Origin: Rhynchopus euleeides | Taxonomy: Eukaryota > Euglenozoa > Diplonemea > Diplonemida > Diplonemidae | Direction: 5' to 3' | Length of the DNA: 64,000 bases | Assembly: GCA_963210315.1 (NCBI GenBank) | Contig: OY723239.1 | Span: 2,141,501-2,205,500, forward strand | Shown: positions 1-8,476 of the stretch, piece by piece | How positions within the stretch are numbered: the stretch's first letter is position 1 | Layout of the letters: every line of letters begins with the position of its first letter | Program-made: the position numbers and the translations under genes | Notes under the pieces: model-generated | Seen by the model: the letters and a program-made list of their open reading frames with translations, nothing else | What the model was told of the DNA's origin: nothing | The model's database searches: none

Positions 1-474
1 TGATATACATGTATTTTACATGTATATTTCAGGCATTTACATGTATTTTACATGTATAATACTTGTCATGCAAGTATTATACATGTAAAATACTTGCATG
101 ACAAGTAAAATACTTGCATGTAAGTAAAATACATGTATTTTACTTGCATGCAAGTATTATACATGTATTTTACTTGTCATGCAAGTATTTTACATGTATA
201 ATACTTGCATGACAAGTATTATACATGTAAAATACATGTAAATGCCTGAAATATACATGTAAAATACATGTATATCAAGTAAAAATACATGTATAATAGT
301 TGACATGCAAGTATTATACTTGTATTTTTACTTGATATACATGTATTTTACATGTATATTTCAGGCATATACATGTATTATACATGTATAATAGTTGACA
401 TGCAAGTATTATACATGTATAATACATGTATATACTTGTAGTTATACATGTAAAATTTACAAGATCCCACCGTG
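1..474. mobile_element. TIR element copy A (ACATGTA-palindrome family), right part only
   Basis: This stretch is AT-rich and built almost wholly from overlapping palindromic words such as ACATGTA, TATTTTACATGTA and ACTTGCATG(A)CAAGT. It ends in GATCCCACCGTG at 474. The same sequence and end recur at 629-1743 and 26931-27622, where both ends are visible, so this is the right part of a third copy that begins before the window. No open frame with any protein similarity was seen. The arrangement is an inverted repeat centred on a TTACTTGCATG core, as expected for a non-autonomous DNA transposon. Confidence 0.8.
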
Positions 475-628
475 AACGGGCCCCCCCCCCCCCCCCTGCA
501 GCACCGACCAGCACAAGCCTCTCTCTCCCAGGTGCACCCGACAGCAGCAGCGCCCCTCCCCAATACACCGCCCCACACACACTGACAGGCAGGCTCTGCC
601 CCCCCCCCCCCCCCCCACCCCTTGGGTA
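475..628. other. C-rich spacer between two element copies
   Basis: This short spacer carries a long C run at each end (about 480-495 and 600-616) around roughly 100 bp of unremarkable sequence. No gene is apparent. It is the host or older-element sequence lying between copy A and copy B. Confidence 0.6.
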
Positions 629-1081
629 CACGGTGGGATCTTGTAAATTTTACATGTATAACTACAAGTATAATACATGTATTATACATGTATAATACTT
701 GCATGTCAACTATTATACATGTATAATACATGTATATGCCTGAAATATACATGTAAAATACATGTATATCAAGTAAAAATACATGTATAATACTTGCATG
801 TCAACTATTATACATGTATTTTTACTTGATATACATGTATTTTACATGTATATTTCAGGCATTTACATGTATTTTACATGTATAATACTTGTCATGCAAG
901 TATTATACATGTAAAATACTTGCATGACAAGTAAAATACTTGCATGTAAGTAAAATACATGTATTTTACTTGCATGCAAGTATTATACATGTATTTTACT
1001 TGTCATGCAAGTATTTTACATGTATAATACTTGCATGACAAGTATTATACATGTAAAATACATGTAAATGCCTGAAATATA

Positions 1082-1410
1082 CCGTATACGTAAATATTAT
1101 GGAACGTAAATATTATGGAACGGGCCCATTTTTGGCCGGTCCGTTCCATAATATTTACGTTCCATAATATTTACAGGGCCAGTTGGGGACTCGGTGGTGA
1201 GGACGGCTTGCGTCAGGAATCGCGCGAAAAGTGCACGAGTAGGTCCCGTCAGGGACTCTGTATGCCGTCCGATCACCTGGTCCAAGTCCCCGAGTCGCAG
1301 AAAGCCCTGTAAATATTATGGAACGAAAAAAATCTGGAACGCCAACCCACCAGCGTTCCAAAATATTTACGTTCCATAATATTTACGTTCCAAAATATTT
1401 ACGTATACGG
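1082..1410. mobile_element. Nested TIR element (CCGTATACGTAAATATT ends)
   Basis: The ends are CCGTATACGTAAATATT and its inverse complement. TA is present on both sides (1080-1081, 1411-1412), while copy C carries a single TA at the matching place, so the empty site is visible in the same window. The word GTAAATATTATGGAACG and variants recur near both ends. The centre, about 1175-1310, is ordinary GC-rich sequence without a recognisable gene. It looks non-autonomous. Confidence 0.85.
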
Positions 1411-1499
1411 TACATGTAAAATACATGTATATCAAGTAAAAATACATGTATAATAGTTGACATGCAAGTATTATACTTGTATTTTTACTTGATATACAT

Positions 1500-1608
1500 G
1501 GGGGCCCTCGCTACGAGTCACTGTGAGTCACGAGTCGTCAGTTGTCAGCCAAACATGGCTGACTTCTCACTTTTTCTCACTCAGTCACACTTGGTAGCGA
1601 GGGCCCCC
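1500..1608. mobile_element. MITE-1 copy a, nested in copy B
   Basis: This is a 109-bp element with ends GGGGGCCCTCGCTAC and GTAGCGAGGGCCCCC. It is flanked by CAT on both sides, where copy C has CAT once, giving a 3-bp target duplication. The interior contains GTGAGTCA/TGACTGAG-type words that recur in the copies at 6726, 6850, 51872 and 54673. Confidence 0.85.
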
Positions 1609-1748
1609 CATGTATTTTACATGTATATTTCAGGCATATACATGTATTTTACATGTATAATAGTTGACATGCAAGTATTATACATGTATAATACATGTAT
1701 ATACTTGTAGTTATACATGTAAAATTTACAAGATCCCACCGTGTATCG

Positions 1749-3140
1749 ATGCCCGCCACCCAATCGCCTGGCGAGCGGGATGCAAAGGCAGCGGCCCTCA
1801 GATCTGCCATGAGGGGTGTCATGCTCAAGCGACGGCGCAAGCGGTGGGGGCTGCCCGCCGCCGACGAGACCTGGGATGTCGTGCGGATGGCGCAGGGGTT
1901 GCACAGCGGCGGGGAAGGGTGCTGCGAGGTTGCGTCTGCTGTCCGAGCTGTGCAGGCGATGCTGTCTCGAGAGTACAACCCGCCCATCGGTGCCCTCCTC
2001 GGTGCAGTGCCGCCTGTCGTGCCGCGTCTCCTGCAAATCGCCTCGAGAGGGAGCGGTGAAGTGCAGTCCAGGGCACTGTGGGCACTCACAAATATTGCGG
2101 CAGGCACAAGCGAGCAAACGGAAGTTGTCGTGCAGGCCGGTGCCATCCCCGTGCTCGTGAGCCTGCTGCAGCAACGCGCCAGCGATTCGGTGTTCGAGCA
2201 TGCCATCTGGTGCCTCGGGAACATCTGCGGCGACTCAGCCCGACTCCGAGACACGGCTCTGGATGCAGGCGCCCTCGACCCACTCCTGAGTCTGCTGGAC
2301 GGAGGCACCGACTGTGTTGAAGTGAGGCGCACCGTGGCGAGTACCCTCGCAAGCCTGGTGCGCGGGACCCCCACCGTCAGGGCTGACGCTGCCCGTGATG
2401 CGGTGCCCATGCTGGCGCAGCTCGCATCATCCAAGGACTCGGGCGTAGCCTCCGACGCGATGTGGGGGCTGTCCTCCGTCAGCAACTGCACGGAGTACAT
2501 CCAGATGGTGGCGGACACCGGTGTGCTGCCATGCCTGGTCCAGAGGCTCCAAGAGGGCGTATCCATCCACAGCGCAGCCGCTACGGTCCTCGGCAGCGTC
2601 ATGGCTGGAAGCACCGAGCAGAGTCAGGCTGTGCTGGATGCTGGCGCAGTTGCGGGGCTCTGCGCCTTGATGTCGTCATCCCGTAACGGTGTCGTGAGGG
2701 TCTGTCTCACTGCGCTGGGCAACGCGGCTGCAGGCACGCCCTCCCAGGTGCAGCACCTCATAGACTCCGGCGCGATCGGGGTGCTCTTGGGCAAGCTGAG
2801 GGAGGGGCGGAGTCGCGCCGTGTCAGAGGATGCCCTGTGGGCCCTGGCGAATGCTGTGGAGGCGGGGACGGGCGCGCAACGCGCGGAGTTTGTGAAGGAA
2901 GGGTTCATCCCGGCGTTTGTGACGGATCTTGTGAATGAGCGAGTGAGCAAGAAGGCAGCTGAAGTGGGGCTCAACTCACTTCGGATCCTTCTCGAGCATG
3001 GCAGCAGTGCCCAGGCTGAGACGAACCCCTGCGTGTCTGCTGCGGTGGAAGCGGGGATCAACGAAATGTTGCAGTGTCTGCAGGATTCCACCTATGCCAA
3101 CGAGCTTACAAGCCTCGCAGCAGTGATGGAAATGTGTTGA
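1749..3140 (+). CDS. Armadillo-repeat protein, importin-alpha-like
   Basis: The product is a 463-aa protein of consecutive armadillo repeats. Conserved helix-3 motifs with Trp/Asn ladder residues are visible, for example ALWALTNIAAG near residue 109, AIWCLGNIC near 154 and ALWALANAVEAG near 364; these are the residues that hold nuclear localisation signals in importin-alpha. Residues about 12-33 contain MLKRRRKRW, which could be the tail of an importin-beta-binding domain, but that domain is much shorter than usual. The frame stays open 18 codons upstream into transposon copy B without an ATG, so the first ATG at 1749 was chosen. The expected role is a cargo adaptor for nuclear import; a different armadillo protein remains possible. 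The 5' end may have been truncated by the element insertion, or lie on a separate exon. Confidence 0.8.
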   Translation: MPATQSPGERDAKAAALRSAMRGVMLKRRRKRWGLPAADETWDVVRMAQGLHSGGEGCCEVASAVRAVQAMLSREYNPPIGALLGAVPPVVPRLLQIASRGSGEVQSRALWALTNIAAGTSEQTEVVVQAGAIPVLVSLLQQRASDSVFEHAIWCLGNICGDSARLRDTALDAGALDPLLSLLDGGTDCVEVRRTVASTLASLVRGTPTVRADAARDAVPMLAQLASSKDSGVASDAMWGLSSVSNCTEYIQMVADTGVLPCLVQRLQEGVSIHSAAATVLGSVMAGSTEQSQAVLDAGAVAGLCALMSSSRNGVVRVCLTALGNAAAGTPSQVQHLIDSGAIGVLLGKLREGRSRAVSEDALWALANAVEAGTGAQRAEFVKEGFIPAFVTDLVNERVSKKAAEVGLNSLRILLEHGSSAQAETNPCVSAAVEAGINEMLQCLQDSTYANELTSLAAVMEMC

Positions 3141-4199
3141 GGATCTCTCCCGCCGCACTGCGCTCAACGAAACAACAAAACGTAGCCCGGTGGATCTGCC
3201 TTTTGGTTTGGCAGTTGATGGGGGCAGGGCGCTTCTCTTGTGATGACGCACACTTGTGAGCAGGAAATGTCACGACACCACAGTCAAAACGTGGATGAGC
3301 GTAACAAAGCAGTTAGCCAGTAGCCTCCCCCATCACAGGAGTTGGGGCTTTTGTGTGTGGAAGCGTCAACGCATCACAAACAAAATACGAGCAGAGCGGC
3401 TGTACCGGAGTGACATTTTTTATAGCGAACGTGGGACCTTCACCAACCTCTGCGGGAGGTGGGTCTTCACACCAACGATCTGCATTTCTGTCTCTGTGTG
3501 TGCTGTGTCTTCTGCTTCACCCTGAGTGCAGTCTCGGCCTATTTCCCTGCCTTTCGTGCAGTTTCATCGCATTGCGTTGCTTACTTGCCTCGCAGCGCAG
3601 CAAGGAAGCCTGGCCCCTGCTCTGTTTGGAGGCAGCCGATGCGTTGCATCTCGAGACGAGAGGAAGGCAAGCGATAGGCGCAGTGGCTCTCCCTGCAGGC
3701 TGCTCCACCACCTCACCCCTCCCCCACTCCACGCCCTTTGGCTCGATATTGCCCTCTGCGGCAAGTCTGGCGCAGGCTCACTGCACCGCCGTCGCTCCAT
3801 CCCCCCCACCCACCCACACCCGACACCCCCATGCGATGCTTCTTCTGTCTGTGTGTCTCATCTGAATCTGCCCCACCCCAACACGAACCACACCACATCA
3901 CATGCAGTAAGAGTACTCCCTCTGTATACACCGCGCTTTGCCGCAAAGACCGTGCAGAACGGTCAGAACAGGTCGAGTTAGGGTGGGTTGCTGGGTTTAA
4001 GAGCAGCACGGGTGTGTGTGAGGCGCAGGTGTTATTCGAAGGCGCCGAAGGTATACAGGAGCTCCGCTTTCGCTGAGCTGCGCTGTGTGTGCGACGCAGG
4101 AGAAGTGAGCTGAGCTGCCGCCCCAGCCACTCAGACCCCTCTTCTGTTCACTGGTGGGAGAGTTGAAAAGGCTGGAAGAAACGGTCGGGCCTCGCTACA
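3141..4199. other. Intergenic region with WD40 relic and degenerate repeat
   Basis: No intact gene is visible. About 3155-3240 is a diverged copy of the dispersed repeat R1 (compare 23725 and 34155): CTCAACGAAA, GTAGCCCG and CAGGGCGCTTCTCTT are recognisable. A WD40-gene relic lies at 3446-3525. The rest is pyrimidine-rich with CACCC runs. Confidence 0.5.
3446..3525 (+). pseudogene. WD40-protein 3'-end relic
   Basis: This stretch encodes LCGRWVFTPTICISVSVCA and then a stop. It closely matches the last codons of the WD40 gene at 55357-56481 (LCGRWVFTPKNNNSVSVCA), and the DNA around CTCTGCGGGAGGTGGGTC is identical. No upstream WD repeats are intact in the same frame, so it is the broken end of a paralogous gene or a small duplicated fragment. 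Confidence 0.6.
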
Positions 4200-4632
4200 A
4201 TGGCGAACAACGCTGTGCTGCAGAATGTAGACCTGGTATGCTCTTGGATGATGCCCTGGATATGATCTGATGATTTCTTTCATCAGTGTCACGTGCGTTA
4301 TGCCCCTGTGCTCCTCACGCAGGATACCATCAAAGGAAATGGAATAAAAATGTGCACTGCAGATCAGGTGCAGTGGCACTCTTTCGTGTTGAAGCATCAA
4401 ACGCATGCCCAAGCGGGAGATAAATTTTTTCCCAACAAAATCCCGCGGATGCGTGCTATGCAAGTGACAGATTCCTGAAGTGTGTCGGCAGGATTCCCAA
4501 CAACAGGCCACACAGCCTCGCGAACGGAGACCGAACCCACCCTATTCACTGTGGACCAACCAAGGCCCTCGAAGTGGCACTCCACTCCTCTCAACCACTC
4601 CCATCCCCCACCTCATCACCTACAACCCACAG

Positions 4633-5268
4633 CTCTTCAAGGTCTGTGCCGATGACTCATTCATCGGCATCCGTACACTGGAGGTTTGCACCAAGGTATG
4701 CACCGCTACGCAGTCTGTCGTGGGGTGGCGGCGTGTGCTGTGTGTGGATCGGATCTCCCCCTGCCTGCCTGCTGCAGTGGTCGAAGGGTTTTGATGGATT
4801 CGTGATCCCTTCAAATTGCCGACACACATCACACCCGCACTGCAGGATTCGAAAGAAGTGTTCGAGCTCGACATGGCAGAGACAGAGCGCCAGGAGAAGG
4901 AAATAGCAAAGGTGGAATACGTTTCGCAGCAGAAGCCGGAAGACGCCAGCGCGCCAGCCGAAGCTGCCAAACAGACCAGCATTCCAGACATGGATGTGGT
5001 GAAGAAGGGTGACCACACGCCGTTCTCCGCAGCAGGTGTGCTGACCGAGGCTGAAATACAAGACCTGTTCGACAAGCACGACACCGACGGTGCCGGTGTG
5101 CTGCAGCGTGACATCGTGAAGTCAATCTACAGCTCGTTTGAGAACTTTGGCTTAGATGACTCACACTCCAAAGTTGACGAGATCCTGGGGCGCTACAGCC
5201 GCACCGCCAACAGCACAGTCACATACGATGAATTTGCACTTCTGATGCTTTCGTTGGCACAACGGTGA
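4633..5268 (+). CDS. EF-hand-like protein, intron-containing (5' end uncertain)
   Basis: The main exon is 4846-5268 (140 codons), preceded by a good acceptor (GCACTGCAG). An upstream 63-nt in-phase exon at 4633-4695, with an acceptor CCACAG and a donor GTATGC, encodes a segment ending in an EF-hand-like GIRTLEV. The C-terminal half has an EF-hand pair: a first loop DTDGAGVLQRDI with Ile in place of the last acidic ligand, and a second degenerate loop ending in TVTYDEF. Calcium binding may therefore be weak. Residues between them are acidic and Ala-rich. A first exon at 4200-4235 (MANNAVLQNVDL, then GTATGC) would join in phase but is speculative. If there is no splicing, the first ATG is at 4873. 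Calmodulin-superfamily membership is likely; the specific role is unknown. Confidence 0.6.
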
Positions 5269-6725
5269 CCATACCACGCCGTCCCGTCTGTGCAATCCCA
5301 CCTGTGGCGTGTGTAGTAGATTCAGCGTGCGAGCTCCCTCAATCCCACCCGCCCTCCATCCCACTATATACATATTTTTTTGTCGGTATTTTTGATGCCA
5401 GAGTTTCGCACCCTCGTCCAGCAACTTCAAAGAACACAATGCCCCAGGCCATGGGCGGGCTTCACTATCGGGTAAGGTTTAAGGGGAAAAGTTCGGCGAT
5501 TACCCCCGATGAGGGGGAGGAAATGCGCCAACACGCACCGTATCCCGGCACCGCAGTGAGGCCCCCCCCCCCCCCCCCCCGTGTTTGTTTGCTGGTCACA
5601 AACCTTGTCTCGATCGGGGCTGTGTTGAGGCCCGGCGAAGTGGCATTTCAGGTGCAGATGTTCACCCAAGTCAGGGATGTAGGTTGATATGCTTGATTGT
5701 CCGCACCTTCAGCCTAAGCCCTTCTGTCCCCCCCTCCCCCCTCACGTGTGAATTTATAATACCTGTGGAACAACCAATTCTACATTCTACTCTACCCAAC
5801 GCTCCTCTTCGGGATCCTCGGGGGGTAGATCTGCTCCAGAATAAAGATGTCGAAAGCGAATGCTGAACACTGCCCCCCCCCCCCCTCCTCCCCTAATCTT
5901 GCTTTCAGATGACGGTGCAGACCGATCCGAGCTCGCGATCTGCCGGTGCCAACCACGGGACAGTCCCGTCTTACACAACGCCTTCTCCGGTGACTTCCTC
6001 CCCCCTCCCCGTCATCCTTGTGCTTCCTTCTACTTCTATTTCAATACCCCCCACCCCCCCGGTTGCACAAACAAACAAAACTCACGCAGTGTCTAGGCTA
6101 CTCGCAGTGATTGATGTGCTTGTCGACACCAAAAAGAAACTCACTTGACGTCCGTCGGATCATTTTTCTTTACCACCGGGCATCGTCCCTCCCCCCCCTT
6201 TTTTTTGCTCCGGCACCCACGCCAGGATTTTGGCGGCCAAGCTTGCCTGTCGCGGCACAGTTTCACAGTTTGACACAGAACCCAGTCATTCAAATTGCGA
6301 GGAACGCCGGCTCGTCAAAAAATGTCAAGCATCAGGTTACGCTGTGCACGACACTGCCCTGGTCGTCCCACGCCAGGCGTGTGGTTTCCAATTTCGAAAA
6401 AGAGGCAAGCTAGGAACAGCTCTCTCGCAGGAGGGTGTAAGGCTCACCTCGGCCTGTGAATAACGGTGCCACGTGGCGCTGTTCTTGGCAGGACTTCGAA
6501 AGTGCCGCCTTGATATCCTTGTTGGATACAACCCTCATGTCACACCCTCAATCAGCTGACGAATAATGGCGAGATATGCGGGCTCTGCAACTGCGGCGTT
6601 GCCCCAGTGCTACCTTTGGCAAGATATCGGGCCCTGCTTATACCTTGCTTCGTGTTTCCATCTACCCACCCCCACCCCACCCTCCTCTTCTCGGCTCTTC
6701 TCGGATGTTTTCCATTTGTCTCATT
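5269..6725. other. Intergenic, no gene recognised
   Basis: The region holds C runs at about 5563-5580 and 5872-5885, a CT-rich stretch near 5990-6060 and a T run near 6200. No frame shows a recognisable domain and no paired TIR was found. Confidence 0.5.
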
Positions 6726-6824
6726 GGGGGCCTTCGCTACCAGGTGTGACTGAGTGAGAAAAAATGAGCCACGGCCCACTTCCCCTCACTGACTGACGAG
6801 CTGTGACTGGTAGCGAGGGCCCCC
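6726..6824. mobile_element. MITE-1 copy b
   Basis: This 99-bp element has ends GGGGGCCTTCGCTACC and GGTAGCGAGGGCCCCC. It is flanked by ATT on both sides as a 3-bp target duplication. The interior (GTGACTGAGTGAG, CTCACTGACTGACGAG) matches the copy at 54673. Confidence 0.85.
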
Positions 6825-6849
6825 ATTCATTGCATGGGGTTGCAATGGG

Positions 6850-6953
6850 GGGGGCCCTCGCTACCAGATGTGGCTGAACGAGAAAAGGTGAGCAGCAGCC
6901 CCACTTCCCCCTCACACTGACTGACAAGCTGTGACTGGTAGCGAGACTCTCCC
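6850..6953. mobile_element. MITE-1 copy c, right end altered
   Basis: It starts with GGGGGCCCTCGCTACC and has the same interior as copy b, but the right end reads GCGAGACTCTCCC instead of GCGAGGGCCCCC. No clear target duplication remains. It lies 25 bp from copy b in the same orientation. Confidence 0.75.
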
Positions 6954-7475
6954 AATAAAAAAAACAGCAAAGGCAAACGAACAGGCCACCAACCCCCCAA
7001 CCCCCCACCCCCCGCCCCAAAAAAATATCTGTTCAAATCGTTCAGACAATTGGAGGAACAAAAGGCGACAGCTTACCGTTCCAATATATAACCATCTTAC
7101 ACACACAACACAGTGGCTGGGGATCAGGAGTGCAGGGTCATCCCGCCCTAAAAGTGGCAAATACACACTACAGGGGTGGGCTAGGTAAACCCGTGCAGGG
7201 TTAACCCAGCTTCATCCTTTTAAAAGTGATCAACACACACATCCACTGGGGTGGGCGGGGGGGGAGTGGGCGCAGATCCGCCGCAGGGTTACCCACTTAA
7301 AGCCACTATCACTACACACACACACACCAGCCCTTGGTTGCCCAAACCAAAGGTTAACAAGACGTCGATTGAGGTTCCTGCCCTGTGGTTCCGTTGGTGG
7401 GGGGTGGGGTGCGGATAACAGCGGCAGAGCGACTGCAGGAGGCGGGGGGGGGGGGGCAGGGGTGGTGGATGCGTT

Positions 7476-7580
7476 TTTTGAGAGTTGTGCAACAACGCAG
7501 GAAACTGTGCCAGTGCAGATCCTTGCAGAACGTCACCACGCTTCATGACAGGCGCGTGGGGTGTGCTCGCGATCGACGAA
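7476..7580 (+). repeat. 105-bp direct duplication, copy 1
   Basis: The stretch from TTTTGAGAGTTGTGCAACAA to GCTCGCGATCGACGAA is repeated at 7819-7923 with one visible mismatch (GAACGTCACC against GAACATCACC). The near identity suggests a recent segmental duplication. No coding function is evident. Confidence 0.9.
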
Positions 7581-7818
7581 ACGCACCGTGCTCACGGAAG
7601 GCGTTCAGAACTAAAAGGGTTGCAGTGGGGGCAATGTCTTGTTCACCTACACTCCACGCCCCGACGTGACAGGTGGCCAGAAGGTTGCACAAACAAAACA
7701 AAAGAAACCCGGCAATTTTTGGTGCATTTTTTTTTGGTAGAACGCGCAAATCACCCGCTCGGGCGAGAAGTGTGTTGGGCCATAGAAATATTACGGGAGG
7801 AAAATCGCCGTGCTTTTG

Positions 7819-7923
7819 TTTTGAGAGTTGTGCAACAACGCAGGAAACTGTGCCAGTGCAGATCCTTGCAGAACATCACCACGCTTCATGACAGGCGCGT
7901 GGGGTGTGCTCGCGATCGACGAA
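7819..7923 (+). repeat. 105-bp direct duplication, copy 2
   Basis: This is the second copy of the 7476-7580 unit, separated from it by 238 bp, in the same orientation. Confidence 0.9.
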
Positions 7924-8476
7924 TACCGTTCGGCTCTTCTCTTTGTTTCCCTTTCAGCTTTGCACTGATACACAGTTTTTGCCAAAAAAAAAAGAGTAAA
8001 AAAAGTTGCCGCTATTTTGAAGGGTTTTCCCCCGGAGTGAAGTGATTCGGGCGCCTTGGTTCTGAACTGCTGAAGTGCTGGAGGGGAATAAGGCAAAAAA
8101 GACGGCGATTCAAAATCTTGTGGGGGGGCGGGGGGGGACAAAATCTGTGCGTGTGTGACACACAGGATTCGGGCTGCAAGGAAATAAAGTGGCAGCTTTT
8201 TTTGCCACACATACATACACAGTGCCACTGGGCAGGTGGCACGGCACTCTTGGGCTCACCCTTTGCTGCCTCCGTGGAGGAGGGTGATGAGGGGGGTGCT
8301 AATCTGCAGGAGCGAAAGGGGAACGGTGCCGTCAAGGCGGTTCAATATGCAACCTTGGTGCAGACCCTCACCTCCCCACTGCCTGCATATCGCCCGCATC
8401 TGGCCTTCGCGCTTGCTCTCTGCCCCTGCCCCCACACCACCTGCAGGAGGCTGGGCTGCTGCAAGCCGCGGCAGCC

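Larger units (their letters stand above)
629..1743. mobile_element. TIR element copy B (CACGGTGGGATC ends), carrying two nested insertions
   Basis: The element runs from CACGGTGGGATCTTG at the left to its inverse complement at the right. It is flanked by TA on both sides (627-628 and 1744-1745), consistent with a 2-bp target duplication. The body is the same palindromic ACATGTA/TTGCATG(A)CAAG array as copies A and C. It is 1115 bp long; removing the nested elements at 1082-1410 and 1500-1608 with their target duplications leaves about 672 bp, close to the 692 bp of uninterrupted copy C. Its right end lies 5 bp before the armadillo gene ATG, so it now forms that gene's immediate upstream region. 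Confidence 0.85.
6954..8476. other. Intergenic region with degenerate tandem units and a 105-bp duplication
   Basis: About 7131-7335 holds three loosely similar units beginning GCAGGGT(T/C)A and containing AAGTG..CAA.ACACACAC, also seen once near 45696. A 105-bp direct duplication follows, listed separately. G runs lie near 7447 and 8117. No coding region is recognised before the cyclase at 8477. Confidence 0.5.

Noticed and set aside
1..474. CRISPR-like or satellite array
   Set aside because: Repeat words overlap, are palindromic in both orientations and have no unique spacers; the whole is an inverted repeat with defined ends and target duplication.
1649..2614. Minus-strand 321-codon open frame over the armadillo gene
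   Set aside because: It is Ser/Thr/Arg-rich, runs into transposon sequence, and the sense strand carries a clear armadillo protein.
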